Shown: positions 28,455 through 38,348, numbered from the stretch's first letter. The stretch: DNA of 64,000 nt from Nitrosomonas cryotolerans ATCC 49181 (GCF_900143275.1 NZ_FSRO01000001.1:2002116-2066115), one strand, 5' to 3'. Program-made: numbers and translations. Notes: a model not told the origin generated them from the sequence alone.

Positions 28455-28643
28455 TTATTCCTTTTTTACCAGAAGATTACCCCCGATAGCCCAATTTTCA
28501 TGTGGTATCTCATCAAAAGAGATATAAGTGTAGGGTTTTGGTTTTTGTGCAACACGCTCAAGCGTATCGGTTATTTCCTCAGCAATTTTTGTTTTTTGTT
28601 CGCGGGTAAGCGAACCGGCAATACGAATATTGACATAAGGCAT
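28455..28643 (-). CDS. 4-oxalocrotonate tautomerase family protein
   Basis: This 62-residue protein begins MPYVNIRIAG, leaving the catalytic Pro1 after Met removal, and continues with LTREQKTKIAEEITDTLERV and the C-terminal ENWAIGG, all typical of small tautomerases. The natural substrate is unknown; no aromatic meta-cleavage genes are nearby. It lies six bases upstream of uvrC on the same strand, so the two may be co-transcribed. Confidence 0.9.
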   Translation of the reverse strand: MPYVNIRIAGSLTREQKTKIAEEITDTLERVAQKPKPYTYISFDEIPHENWAIGGNLLVKKE

Positions 28644-28671
28644 AGATAATTCTCCAACAATTCAGTTATTT

Positions 28672-29355
28672 TTACTGAGCGCTAATATCAGCACTAATTT
28701 TTTTAAAGATTTCTTCAAACATTTCTGTTGTTAAACGTTTCGTTTGAGTATTGTAGCGACTACAGTGGTAGCTGTCATAAAGTATCAACCCATTAGGTAA
28801 TGTATGCACCATACCATGATGAAAGGGAAACGCTTTTATTTTAAGCTTTAAGGCCATTAGTATGGCTTGATGAGCAATCGTACCCAGCGCGAGTAATGCG
28901 ACACCTTTACCTGACATGAAGTCTACAATTTCGGATGTAAGGTAGACGTTGCACTGGCGAATCTCTTTTGGTTCTGGTTTGTTATTGGGTGGCAGGCACT
29001 TCACTGCGTTAGTAATGCGGCAGTCAGTAAGGTGTAGGCTATCATTAACAGATGTCGATACATCATGACTGGCAAAACCAAATTTATGTAATGTTTGATA
29101 AAGTAAGATGCCCGCGAAATCTCCTGTGAAAGGTCTTCCGGTACGATTTGCACCATGCATGCCCGGTGCGAGACCAATAATAAGAAGCTTAGGGTTTGCG
29201 TCACCGAAAGCAGTAACTGGGCGTGCATGATAACCTGGATATTGAATTTTCACGGCATCTAGAAATTCTGCTAATCGCAGACATTTGCGACAATTTTCTG
29301 GTTGTTTGGATTTCAAAGAATAACATCCTTTTGTTTTATAGTAGAATAGAGCCAT
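28672..29355 (-). CDS. Uracil-DNA glycosylase, family 5 (UDGb)
   Basis: This 227-residue protein belongs to the uracil-DNA glycosylase superfamily. The motif LLIIGLAPGMHGANRTGRPF is the family 5 (UDGb) active-site signature, lacking the polar Asp of family 1 enzymes. A second motif appears in LPNGLILYDSYHCSRYNTQT. Cysteines near the N-terminus (ENCRKC) and two later ones could hold the 4Fe-4S cluster of this family. It would remove uracil or deaminated purines from DNA and sits upstream of uvrC, giving a small DNA-repair group. Confidence 0.9.
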   Translation of the reverse strand: MALFYYKTKGCYSLKSKQPENCRKCLRLAEFLDAVKIQYPGYHARPVTAFGDANPKLLIIGLAPGMHGANRTGRPFTGDFAGILLYQTLHKFGFASHDVSTSVNDSLHLTDCRITNAVKCLPPNNKPEPKEIRQCNVYLTSEIVDFMSGKGVALLALGTIAHQAILMALKLKIKAFPFHHGMVHTLPNGLILYDSYHCSRYNTQTKRLTTEMFEEIFKKISADISAQ

Positions 29356-29971
29356 CTTAATTAGTGAAATAACAAGCGAGTTACTAACTGAGGATAGCTG
29401 GGATTCATGTCGGAATTTGCTTTAATACAGTCATTATCTTGTAGCAATTGGATGTTACTATGCGCGGGTTGGAAGCTATAATCTCGTTTTAATTCAATTA
29501 GTAATAGAGTATATTAAAATAAATTCTAAAATTTTTTAATAAATTCCCACGAACACACCAATTATTTTTGTATTTCTGCCAAACGACAAAACAGGACTAT
29601 CCTTATCACAAAATGAATCATGATATCCTCATGAATAGGAAGGCTGCAGGTCATTAATTTTAGCTGAGAATTTTATTAAAAATCAGGATAAATCTTCAGT
29701 TCGTGTCCATGCAACTTTACCTTTATTCAAATCATCTTGTTGAAAATATTTCATGACCTAATTCTACCTGTGACCGTCATCACATTAATCGTACAATAAA
29801 TTAAAAACTTCAAAACGAATAATGCCCAACATATTAAGGAAAAATAAAAAAGTATTACTGAAATACTCTGTCTGCCTAATGAGTGGCGTGCGCATCAGTA
29901 ACAGTTTTAATTGCCTGATTTCAAAATAGATCTATTCTATTACTTGATGAAATCGAATTAGATTGCCTGCT
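29356..29971. other. 616-base divergent intergenic region, nothing recognised
   Basis: This AT-rich stretch separates the divergent UDG and tamA genes and should contain both promoters. I see no gene, tRNA or clear repeat. Short plus-strand frames (for example from 29822) lack ribosome-binding sites and resemblance to proteins. Confidence 0.5.
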
Positions 29972-31771
29972 ATGTACGATATTAAACCGCCAGCGCGCCA
30001 TGGCTGTCTATTGCACTTATTAATATTGTGGCCGATGTTAATCATTTTTACAGCAAATAATAATTTTGCGGAGGCGCAATCTATTTCTGCTAAGAACAAG
30101 AAAAATTTACCGGCTGTAAAATTATCTGCACCCGAAGCTGTACAAGAGCTATTAACGACATACTTTAAACTACCTGACGAGCCCTTGGTAGATGAAATGG
30201 CTGTGAGTGCTTTTTTACATCGGGCGCGACAGGAAATAAGTGAATTATTGGCGACAGAAGCTTATTTTACACCGGCGGTTACGTTATTAGATCGCCGTTC
30301 ACAAAAGCAAGGCGATATACAGGTAAAGGTTGATCCAGGGCCGCGAACACAAGTGACTGAAGTGAATATAGTATTCCAAGGCGATCTCGTAAACGATCAG
30401 CCAAAGCAGCGTAAACGGATGAAACAGTTGCGCGCTAATTGGTCACTTAAAATCGGTCAGCCTTTTCGTTCATCAGACTGGGAAGAGGCTAAAGCAGCAT
30501 TATTGTCGGATATAACGGATCGGGATTATGCTGCGGCATATATTGTCGAGAGCCAAGCGGTCGTAGATCCGACTAACAAAAGTGCGAAGCTTGCAATAAC
30601 TCTTGATTCTGGGCCTGTTTTTTATTTTGGAGAATTAGAGATCACTGGACTAGAGCGTTATGATTCATCCTTGATCAGTAATTTTACTCCGTTTCGCACT
30701 GGTGAACCTTATCGTCGAGATTTGTTACACGCGTTTCAATTGGCGCTACAGAACGTCCCTCATTTTAATTCTATTTCTGTGAGCATCAATCCAGATATCC
30801 TGTTGCATAAAGCGGCACCTGTGCAAGTGGTTATCACCGAGACAAAATCACAACGTATCGCGTTTGGCGCGGGTTTTAGTTCTAATAATGGGGCTAGGGG
30901 CGAAATAAATTTCCGTAACTATAACTTCCTCGATCGCGCATGGGATATGTATAGTACGCTGCGTTTGGAACAAAAACGCCAAACTTTTCTTACCGGAATT
31001 GATACGTTACCAAATAAAAATAATTTTCAGTATTCATTGAGAGGTAGTTTTCAGATGACTGATATTGAAAATTTGAAGACGCGCAATCAGAAGATTAGTT
31101 TTACCCGTAGTTATAAGACCAGGAAGGTTCAAAGACAACTAAGTCTCAACTGGCAAAGAGAAGAAAAGCAGCCATCGGGCGGAATCAATCAAACTAACCA
31201 GGCACTCGTGTTGGACTGGCAGTGGCGTTATCATCAGGTTGATGATCCACTTCATATTCGCAGAGGTAATGTAACGGAAGTGCGAATTGGCGGCGGAAGC
31301 CAGCATGTATCATCTGGGCAAGATTTTATACGAACTTATGCAAGTCACCAGAGCTGGTGGCCAATTGGTAAACGTGATGTGTTTTTCTTGCGTGGCGAAG
31401 CCGGATTTACGTTGGCTGAGTCCCGTTTTGGCATCCCTCAGGAATATTTGTTCCGGGCGGGGGGTATCCATTCTGTGCGAGGTTATAATTTTCTGAGTCT
31501 GGGTATACGCGAAGGCAATGCCGTAGTGGGAGGACGCGCACTGGCAACAGGTACCTTGGAGTACAATCGATGGTTTACGCAGAATTGGGGCGCTGCTCTG
31601 TTTGCTGATATCGGCAGTGCTGCCGATAGTTGGCAGAAATTCGACCCCTCTATTGGCTATGGTGCTGGTGTACGCTGGCGTAGCCCCGCTGGCCCACTTG
31701 CGCTTGATTTGGCTAGAGCGCATGAAACAGGTACTGTGCGCTTGCATTTCTCGATGGCTGTCGCTTTCTAA
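29972..31771 (+). CDS. tamA: Translocation and assembly module outer-membrane protein TamA
   Basis: This 599-residue Omp85-family protein has a signal segment (LLHLLILWPMLIIFTANNNF), N-terminal POTRA domains (roughly residues 60-270, including VTEVNIVFQGDL and VFYFGELEITGLERYD) and a C-terminal 16-strand barrel. The barrel carries the family motif in RAGGIHSVRGYNFLSLG (the GxxSVRGY loop) and ends in a terminal aromatic residue. With TamB it aids insertion of autotransporters or lipid transport. I chose the ATG at 29972 over a TTG at 29963; neither has a clear ribosome-binding site. tamB starts two bases after its stop. Confidence 0.94.
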   Translation: MYDIKPPARHGCLLHLLILWPMLIIFTANNNFAEAQSISAKNKKNLPAVKLSAPEAVQELLTTYFKLPDEPLVDEMAVSAFLHRARQEISELLATEAYFTPAVTLLDRRSQKQGDIQVKVDPGPRTQVTEVNIVFQGDLVNDQPKQRKRMKQLRANWSLKIGQPFRSSDWEEAKAALLSDITDRDYAAAYIVESQAVVDPTNKSAKLAITLDSGPVFYFGELEITGLERYDSSLISNFTPFRTGEPYRRDLLHAFQLALQNVPHFNSISVSINPDILLHKAAPVQVVITETKSQRIAFGAGFSSNNGARGEINFRNYNFLDRAWDMYSTLRLEQKRQTFLTGIDTLPNKNNFQYSLRGSFQMTDIENLKTRNQKISFTRSYKTRKVQRQLSLNWQREEKQPSGGINQTNQALVLDWQWRYHQVDDPLHIRRGNVTEVRIGGGSQHVSSGQDFIRTYASHQSWWPIGKRDVFFLRGEAGFTLAESRFGIPQEYLFRAGGIHSVRGYNFLSLGIREGNAVVGGRALATGTLEYNRWFTQNWGAALFADIGSAADSWQKFDPSIGYGAGVRWRSPAGPLALDLARAHETGTVRLHFSMAVAF

Positions 31772-31773
31772 TC

Positions 31774-34700
31774 ATGCGAAATCCAGGGAATTCAAATCAA
31801 ATCAGGCAGACTGCCGGAAGAAATAACAGATGGTTATTTATCGCCCTGCTGTTTATTTGCATAACTTTGATAATGAGTGGTCGCTGGTTATTAACCAGTC
31901 CATCCGGCCTTCAATGGCTTTTGTCCACGGTATCGCGCGTCAGTGCAGGTAGTGTCGTATTTGAAGGCATTCAAGGTTCTTTGAGTTCTATGCGTATCAA
32001 TTTGATTCGCTTCACTAGCAGCGATTTGCATCTTACCCTGCAAGGAACCGAATTAGCTTGGCAACCTGACAAGCTGTTATCTGGGAAATTATTGATCAAT
32101 CTCTTATCAGCACAAGATGTTGAAGTCCGCTCATTTCCATCTTCAACTTCAACATCAGCATCGTTACCAGAAAGTTTGCGTTTACCATTATCGGTGCACA
32201 TACATAAATTAAGTGTCGTAGCTTTACGCGTATTGACAAAAGAAAATGATACCCCCGATTTCTCTGCGACGGAATTCTCAGTACGCTTAGAAAGTGATGG
32301 CCAACGACATCATTTATCTGACCTGGTCGTCAATTTAGAATTCGGCACATTTAAAGCTTCAGCCCAGATAAATGGGGATCGACCTTTTGATTTATCAGCT
32401 CAAGCGAATTTGATTAGCGCTATGGATTCGGCAGGAGCTGAATCATCCAAAATAGATCTGCATACGCGGATTACGGGAAATCTGGAGCAAGTGAATCTGA
32501 AAATTAATGGATCTAGTGCTGGAGTAAATGCTGATGCTGATATGCAATTGCTTCCTTATGATCTATTTCCGGTTTCGGTTTTACGCTTATCCATAACTGG
32601 TTTTAATCCAAATATCTTTTTACCTCAAGCGCCGGATGCTGATTTAGCACTACACGCTGAACTACATAAAAACACCAGTGGACAACTCGCCGGAAAGATG
32701 GGGGTGAAAAACAAGACCGTGGCTTCATTGGATAGGGGTGGCTTGCCTTTGCTCGAAGCACATTCCCAGGCGATATTATCCACTGAGTCACTGGAATTGA
32801 ATGATTTATTCATACGTTTTGTCGATAACGGTGTCGTCTCAGGAAATTTTTCTTGGCAAATCAAGGAATCATCAGGATGGGTCGATCTGGCGGTTAAACA
32901 GCTTAATCCACGCTCATTAGACACACGCTTACGTTCCGCTCATATTAATGGCAGTATTAAGTTGATTGGCGATGCCAGAACGCAACAAGGCATTATTGCA
33001 CTTAAAGATAGTGCGTTTAATCTGGATGCGAAAATATCACATTCTGCCGATGTGCTCATGCTGGAAAAGCTTGATCTGAGTCGTAATCGGTCGCTATTAA
33101 CGGGGAAGGGAAAATTAGATTTAAACAATCCTCAGCGATTTGAGTTCAAAGGAGGAGTGAAGCATTTTAATCTTTCTGATTTTTTGCAATTGCCCTCCTC
33201 TGATCTGAATGCGACAATAAATTTGACCGGTAATTTAACGCCTCGAATTAGTGGTTTAGTAAATTTCGAGATAGAAAATAGCAAATTGGAAAAGCAGCCT
33301 GTAGCAGGCAATGGCCGGATTGCATTTAATGATCTCAAACAAGTTAAAGGTATGCTGGAGCTAAGTATAGGTTCTAACCATGTACATGCTCTTGGCGGTT
33401 TTGGTCGACCTGGTGAATCTATGCAATTGGATATTGTTGCTCCGGCATTGTCACAAATTGGATTTGATCTCAATGGTGCTTTAAATGCCCGAGCCAGACT
33501 AAGTGGTAGTTTTGTATCACCGAAGATTGGTTTTGAAATTAATGGGAAGGATCTGAGTCTGCCTGGTAAACATCAGCTGACTAGTTTAATTGCAAGTGGC
33601 AATTTTAATGATCAGATTATTGTAGTTAAAATAGAAGCAGATGATTATCAAACGGAAAATGAGACTCATTTACAGCATTTGAATATTGATGTAACGGGTA
33701 CTCAATCTGCGCATACATTAGCGGCCAGTGCTCAAATAAATGATGACTTCGCAATTGAGTTAAATGCAACTGGCGAATTGGCAAATCCAACACAGACTCA
33801 TTCTGTTCTAAGATGGATTGGAAAAATATCGCAATTTTCAGCTACGGGCCCACTTCCCTTTCGATTATTGATGCCTACCTCTCTTGAGCTTAGCGCAGAG
33901 TATGTTTCTCTTGGTGTGTCAAAGTTTGCTCTGGCCGGCGGGCAGGCCCATATTAAAATGGCGCAGTGGACACCTGATAAATGGTTTAGTCAAGGCGATT
34001 TTACCGGCATCGCTTTGAATGCAAAAAATGACAGCACAAAAAAACAGAAGGTTTTACATTTAGGTGGCAACTGGGATATCACATCGGCTATGCACTTGAC
34101 AAGCAACTTACAAATAGTTCGCGAGAAGGGTGACTGGGTTTTGCCTGGTGAAACACCGTTATCATTAGGATTGCAGGTTTTACAGCTTAGCGCTAATGCG
34201 ACAAATGGAAAATTGAGTGGTGAATTACTTTTAGAGGGTGAACGGATTGGAAAAACGAAAGCCAATATTACCTTGCCACTGACACAATCAAATACAGGTT
34301 GGACAATAGCTCCTGATGCATTACTTAATGGACAGATCTTAATGAATGTCGATGATATTGCATGGATTGGAAATATTCTCGACGATAATATAAGCAGTAG
34401 CGGTCAGTTTAGTCTACAGGCGGGTATTAACGGTACTTTCGGCAAACCGGGAATTCAAGGAAGAATTTCTGGTGAGAACCTGGCTCTTGCGTTACTTGAT
34501 CAGGGTGTACGATTGGAGCAAGGTAGATTGGCAGCAGATTTTGATCAATCGTCTCTGCGTATTGATAAGTTAAATTTTACGGCCCCGATTGAATCACCAC
34601 CGCGTGATCGCCTGTTAAGTCGTTTAAAATTAGCAAAGAAAACCGGGAGTCTGACCATCTCGGGTGTTATAGGACTATCAGGCAATGATAGCAATATGAA

Positions 34701-35631
34701 AATTGAGCTTGATCATTTGCCTTTGGCGCGTCAGTCCAATTATTGGATTATTGTTTCTGGGAATGGCCATGCTAGATTTAATAAAAAAATGCTGGATATC
34801 GGTGGCGAAATGATTGCGGACGCAGGCCTGCTAGCCGAGCCACCGACTGGCCGTCCACAATTGGCGGATGATATTCTGATTGGCAAAGAACCGGAATCTA
34901 CTCCAGATAAGTCACTACTGAATCTTAATGTTATGCTGGACTTAGGCAAGCAATTTTATATTCGGGCCTCTGGGTTGGAAGGTCGTCTAGCTGGCCAATT
35001 ACGACTACAAAATGATGCAAAACGGGGGTTGAGTGCCAAGGGCTCTATTGCTACCCACAAGGCAATCTTTGAAGCTTATGGTCAACGCTTAAAAGTAAAG
35101 CGAGGAATCGTAAATTTTTATGGACCATTAGATAATCCGGGATTAAATGTATTGGCTGTACGTGAGAAACTACCGGTAGAAGCGGGCATTGAGGTTATTG
35201 GAACAGTTCGCCGGCCCAGAATACGCCTGATATCGACTCCTAATGTGCCGGATTCGGAAAAACTTTCCTGGATAGTATTGGGTCGTCCGCCACACGCAGG
35301 GGGCGTCGATACTTCATTATTGTTGACTGCTGCCAGCTCCATCCTGAGTGGCCAGCCAGGCGGTGGAATTACGGACCAAATCAGCCAGGCACTGGGTGTT
35401 GATGAAATATCAGTCAGGCAGACTGGAAATGGTAATCCTCTAACCCATCAGATTGGTACCATTGGTAAGCGTCTTTCCTCGCGCGCGTATATCAGTTATG
35501 AACGAAGCCTGACCGCGGCGACAGTTGGTGCAACAAAACTGACGTATAGCCTAACTCCCAGGATATCAATTGTTACTCAAGCCGGGGTAGATAGTGCTAT
35601 AGATATATTTTATACACTTCAGTTTGATTGA
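31774..35631 (+). CDS. tamB: Translocation and assembly module inner-membrane protein TamB
   Basis: This 1285-residue protein has one N-terminal membrane anchor (WLFIALLFICITLIMSGRWL) and a very long beta-helical periplasmic part bridging the envelope. The C-terminal DUF490/TamB domain is visible: the regions AIFEAYGQRLKVKRGIVNFY, NVLAVREKLPVEAGIEVIGT and LTYSLTPRISIVTQAG are conserved. It is directly coupled to tamA. TamB-type proteins form hydrophobic grooves implicated in phospholipid transport. Length is typical of the family. Confidence 0.95.
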   Translation: MRNPGNSNQIRQTAGRNNRWLFIALLFICITLIMSGRWLLTSPSGLQWLLSTVSRVSAGSVVFEGIQGSLSSMRINLIRFTSSDLHLTLQGTELAWQPDKLLSGKLLINLLSAQDVEVRSFPSSTSTSASLPESLRLPLSVHIHKLSVVALRVLTKENDTPDFSATEFSVRLESDGQRHHLSDLVVNLEFGTFKASAQINGDRPFDLSAQANLISAMDSAGAESSKIDLHTRITGNLEQVNLKINGSSAGVNADADMQLLPYDLFPVSVLRLSITGFNPNIFLPQAPDADLALHAELHKNTSGQLAGKMGVKNKTVASLDRGGLPLLEAHSQAILSTESLELNDLFIRFVDNGVVSGNFSWQIKESSGWVDLAVKQLNPRSLDTRLRSAHINGSIKLIGDARTQQGIIALKDSAFNLDAKISHSADVLMLEKLDLSRNRSLLTGKGKLDLNNPQRFEFKGGVKHFNLSDFLQLPSSDLNATINLTGNLTPRISGLVNFEIENSKLEKQPVAGNGRIAFNDLKQVKGMLELSIGSNHVHALGGFGRPGESMQLDIVAPALSQIGFDLNGALNARARLSGSFVSPKIGFEINGKDLSLPGKHQLTSLIASGNFNDQIIVVKIEADDYQTENETHLQHLNIDVTGTQSAHTLAASAQINDDFAIELNATGELANPTQTHSVLRWIGKISQFSATGPLPFRLLMPTSLELSAEYVSLGVSKFALAGGQAHIKMAQWTPDKWFSQGDFTGIALNAKNDSTKKQKVLHLGGNWDITSAMHLTSNLQIVREKGDWVLPGETPLSLGLQVLQLSANATNGKLSGELLLEGERIGKTKANITLPLTQSNTGWTIAPDALLNGQILMNVDDIAWIGNILDDNISSSGQFSLQAGINGTFGKPGIQGRISGENLALALLDQGVRLEQGRLAADFDQSSLRIDKLNFTAPIESPPRDRLLSRLKLAKKTGSLTISGVIGLSGNDSNMKIELDHLPLARQSNYWIIVSGNGHARFNKKMLDIGGEMIADAGLLAEPPTGRPQLADDILIGKEPESTPDKSLLNLNVMLDLGKQFYIRASGLEGRLAGQLRLQNDAKRGLSAKGSIATHKAIFEAYGQRLKVKRGIVNFYGPLDNPGLNVLAVREKLPVEAGIEVIGTVRRPRIRLISTPNVPDSEKLSWIVLGRPPHAGGVDTSLLLTAASSILSGQPGGGITDQISQALGVDEISVRQTGNGNPLTHQIGTIGKRLSSRAYISYERSLTAATVGATKLTYSLTPRISIVTQAGVDSAIDIFYTLQFD

Positions 35632-35685
35632 ATACCGCGTATCAATTTACTGGACCACTCTACAACCATGTAGAAAATGCTACTT

Positions 35686-35720
35686 TAATCACTTATGCCA
35701 TAACATGGCATAAGTGATTA
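35686..35720. terminator. Perfect 15-bp hairpin at the convergent tamB/holB ends
   Basis: TAATCACTTATGCCA (35686-35700) is exactly complementary to 35706-35720 around a five-base loop. It lies between convergent genes and contains the last codons and stop of holB. On the plus strand it is followed by ATATTTCTTCC, a weak T-rich tract, so it may serve as a bidirectional terminator. Confidence 0.6.
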
Positions 35721-36726
35721 ATATTTCTTCCAAGAATAATCGAAAGTTAAGTGGATGACGAGATAAGCGTTGAGCTGTAATTAAACGTCGTGAATAAGCC
35801 ATCAGTTTTTTTGGATCCACTGTAGAAGATAATTCCTTAACAACAGGACAGTGGTTTAAATAGTAGCGAACTTCTCCGGTTGTATGAAAATTCATTAAAT
35901 CGTAGCACCATTTTTGTAACCAGCCGACGACTGTTGATAGCTCCAATTGTTGCATTGTTTCTGCCAGCAGGACTGGATTTAGATGCCTGGGTGTGCTGAT
36001 TTGTTCGATAAATTGTTCATGTTGTATAACGTAATCATCTGTATTAAATGCTAATGCCGACAGAGGCGCAAAACTAGCGGCGGCAAGGCAAGCGGCAGGT
36101 TCATTAACTCCTTGTTGTTTGAGCCATGCCGTTGCGGTTGCAATGTCAGGGCTAGGCATTGCAATCTGCTGGCAACGGCTGCGTATAGTCGGCAATAAAT
36201 ATTGTGGACGGTGTGTCACCAAAATAAATAGTATTTGTGGAGGCGGCTCTTCCAGTTTTTTTAATAAAGCGCTGGCCGCTGCGAGATTCATTGTTTCTGC
36301 TGGATAAATCAAAATAATTTTGAAACCACTCTGATGGCCTGTCATATATACAAAATCGGTCAGCATACGAATCTGTTCGACACCAATTTGCTGGCTATTT
36401 TTTTTCTTGAGTTTTTTGCTGTTGGTTATATTTTCAGTTTCTATCTTTTCTATGTTGCCCTCAGATGATTCTGAAATTGATTCTGGTGCTATCTGATAAA
36501 AGTTCGGGTGCTCACTTTGCTCAAACCAGTTACAACTAATACATTTTTGGCAGGCTCCATTATGAGCAGATAGGTTTCTGCACAATAATGATTTAGCCAG
36601 GTTATGAGCAAATCTAAATTTGCCAATTCCTTTTTTTCCTTTGAGTAATAATGCCTGATTCCGAAAACTATGATTCTGCATCAGGCGCTGCCAAATCGCT
36701 TGCTGCCAGATATAGATATTATGCAT
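35689..36726 (-). CDS. holB: DNA polymerase III subunit delta'
   Basis: This 345-residue clamp-loader subunit opens the beta clamp together with gamma/tau and delta. The AAA+ fold shows a Walker-A-like LLLKGKKGIGKFRFAHNLAK, a zinc module (cysteines in CRNLSAHNGACQKCISC) and the sensor-like region FILVTHRPQYLLPTIRSRCQ. It overlaps the end of tmk by eight bases, the usual tmk-holB pair. Its last 10 codons lie in a perfect inverted repeat. Confidence 0.94.
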   Translation of the reverse strand: MHNIYIWQQAIWQRLMQNHSFRNQALLLKGKKGIGKFRFAHNLAKSLLCRNLSAHNGACQKCISCNWFEQSEHPNFYQIAPESISESSEGNIEKIETENITNSKKLKKKNSQQIGVEQIRMLTDFVYMTGHQSGFKIILIYPAETMNLAAASALLKKLEEPPPQILFILVTHRPQYLLPTIRSRCQQIAMPSPDIATATAWLKQQGVNEPAACLAAASFAPLSALAFNTDDYVIQHEQFIEQISTPRHLNPVLLAETMQQLELSTVVGWLQKWCYDLMNFHTTGEVRYYLNHCPVVKELSSTVDPKKLMAYSRRLITAQRLSRHPLNFRLFLEEILITYAMLWHK

Positions 36727-37354
36727 TAGGCTCAGAAAATAGAGTTGTTTCCAGAATTCGCCTTATAGCGGCTTGTACTTCATTAAACGATTGACTTGCA
36801 TCGATACGGTATATGCGGTCAGGAAACTCATGAGCCCTTTGAAGGTAGACTGCTCGTACACGATTGAAGAAATCTCCCTGTTCTTTTTCAAAACGATCAG
36901 TTGAATTGATAGCACCGATTCGCTGTCTACCTAATTCGACTGGCACATCAAAGTATAACGTTAAATCGGGTTGCATCCTGCCTTGTATCCACTGTTCCAA
37001 TACCTCTAGCTTGATTTTTTTTACCTGTCTTCCCCCGCCCTGATAGGCAAAACTGGCATCGGTAAATCGATCTGACACTACCCAATCGCCTCGTTCCAGA
37101 GCGGGGAGTATAACTTTGTCCAGATGTTCGCGTCGTGCTGCAAACATCAATAATGTCTCCGTTTCAGGATGTATGGTTAAATTATTATCAAGCAGAATAG
37201 CACGTAGTTCTTCACCAAGAGAGGTTCCTCCGGGTTCCCGTGTAGTGATTACAGTTATTCCTCTGCGTTGTAAGAACTCTTTTATCCAGGTTAATTGTGT
37301 ACTTTTACCTGCACCATCTATGCCTTCAAGAGTGATCAGCTGACCTTGATTCAT
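36719..37354 (-). CDS. tmk: Thymidylate kinase
   Basis: This 211-residue enzyme phosphorylates dTMP to dTDP. The P-loop is LEGIDGAGKSTQ, the dTMP-binding DR motif is VVSDRFTDASFAYQGGGR, and the lid region lies near RQRIGAINSTDRFEKEQ. The ATG at 37354 (MNQGQLITLEG) matches family N-termini; a longer in-frame start at 37384 is unlikely. mltG (yceG), often upstream, is absent; ampD is divergent instead. Confidence 0.96.
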   Translation of the reverse strand: MNQGQLITLEGIDGAGKSTQLTWIKEFLQRRGITVITTREPGGTSLGEELRAILLDNNLTIHPETETLLMFAARREHLDKVILPALERGDWVVSDRFTDASFAYQGGGRQVKKIKLEVLEQWIQGRMQPDLTLYFDVPVELGRQRIGAINSTDRFEKEQGDFFNRVRAVYLQRAHEFPDRIYRIDASQSFNEVQAAIRRILETTLFSEPNA

Positions 37355-37449
37355 ACTGCAAATGATCCTATAAAAATTTCTCAACCGATTTATCTATTTC
37401 CGAATCTTATCTGTATAAGTTAATATGCTGAAAAATTCAAAATTAATAA

Positions 37450-38034
37450 ATGAAAATTGACACATCAGGTTATTTGGATGAAGCTTGCCTTATTGTTTCA
37501 CCTAACTTCGATGAACGACCTGAAGGATGTGATATTAGTTTATTGGTGATACATAACATCAGCCTGCCACCTAATGAATTCGGAGGTCAAGGTGTTATTG
37601 AGCTATTTACCAATCAAATTAACCCAGATACACATCCTTATTATCAGAGCTTGTGTGATCTCCGAGTTTCAGCTCATTTCTTTATTCGCCGTAACGGCTT
37701 AATTATACAGTTTGTTGCTTGTACTCAACGGGCTTGGCACGCAGGTGTATCATGCTGGCAAGGAAGAAATCGCTGCAATGACTTTTCTATCGGCATAGAA
37801 CTTGAAGGGAGTGACACAATTATCTTTACTGAAGTCCAGTATACAAGATTGGTTACTCTTACGCATGCTTTGTGCAAGCGCTATCCTATTAAAGATATTG
37901 TCGGGCATGCTGATATTGCACCTGGTCGTAAAACGGACCCGGGCCCCTATTTTAACTGGCAAGATTATCGTGCCGTACTCTATTCGACAAGTCTTTCTGG
38001 AACAAAATGTGGCGCAGATAATCTGAAGGAATAA
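37450..38034 (+). CDS. ampD: 1,6-anhydro-N-acetylmuramyl-L-alanine amidase AmpD
   Basis: This 194-residue zinc amidase cuts the stem peptide from anhydro-muropeptides in cytosolic cell-wall recycling. The family pattern is clear: SLLVIHNISLPP with the first zinc His, SAHFFIRRNGLIIQFV, RAWHAGVSCWQGR, FSIGIELEGSD, and the zinc His/Asp in VGHADIAPGRKTDPGPYF. It acts in the same pathway as NagZ, whose gene in this window is frameshifted. Confidence 0.96.
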   Translation: MKIDTSGYLDEACLIVSPNFDERPEGCDISLLVIHNISLPPNEFGGQGVIELFTNQINPDTHPYYQSLCDLRVSAHFFIRRNGLIIQFVACTQRAWHAGVSCWQGRNRCNDFSIGIELEGSDTIIFTEVQYTRLVTLTHALCKRYPIKDIVGHADIAPGRKTDPGPYFNWQDYRAVLYSTSLSGTKCGADNLKE

Positions 38035-38137
38035 TTATCCTCAAGAAATACATCCCATCTGACTTGAATATCGGCTCAAAACCCTGGATGAGAATTTAAC
38101 CTGCCGTTTTAACAGGCCGTCATTGGGAGAAAACGCC

Positions 38138-38257
38138 ATGAATCAATCAGTGACTGAGTTCCCTATCAGGAACTTGTTTGGGTTTATTTTTATTTGTTCA
38201 TTATTCACAGTTGGTGCAACTATTTTATCGAGATCTTTACAAAACCCCAGTAGTTGA
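38138..38257 (+). CDS. Possible small membrane protein (39 residues)
   Basis: A short frame starts at an ATG preceded by GGGAGA at 8-10 bases and encodes one likely membrane helix (FGFIFICSLFTVGATIL) followed by SRSLQNPSS. I recognise no family. Its last nine codons fall inside the 89-bp repeat element starting at 38230, so either the element truncated a gene or the frame is chance. Confidence 0.3.
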   Translation: MNQSVTEFPIRNLFGFIFICSLFTVGATILSRSLQNPSS

Positions 38258-38318
38258 AAAATTAACCCTTTATAATCAATAGTAAAAAACTTCTGTCGAG
38301 GGCTTTTGTAAAAGTCTC
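38230..38318. mobile_element. 89-bp inverted-repeat element, copy A
   Basis: The right end GGGCTTTTGTAAAAGTCTC (38300-38318) is complementary at about 16 of 19 positions to the left end (38230-38248). The same element, same length and reversed, occurs at 50392-50480, with shared internal sequence CCTTTATAATCAAT. It carries no gene. Repetition with inverted ends and constant length indicates a MITE-like mobile element. Confidence 0.75.
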
Positions 38319-38327
38319 AAATAGACT

Positions 38328-38348
38328 ACGAGGTGAAAACGCCTCGTA
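38328..38348. repeat. Short hairpin between two mobile-element remnants
   Basis: ACGAGG and CCTCGT flank an eight-base A-rich loop, extended by one T-A pair. It lies between the 89-bp element and the 112-bp element. No downstream T run, so no role is assigned. Confidence 0.5.

Noticed and set aside
32603-34949. Several minus-strand frames of 60-115 codons inside tamB
   Set aside because: They are antisense shadows of a well-supported long gene with no start signals of their own.
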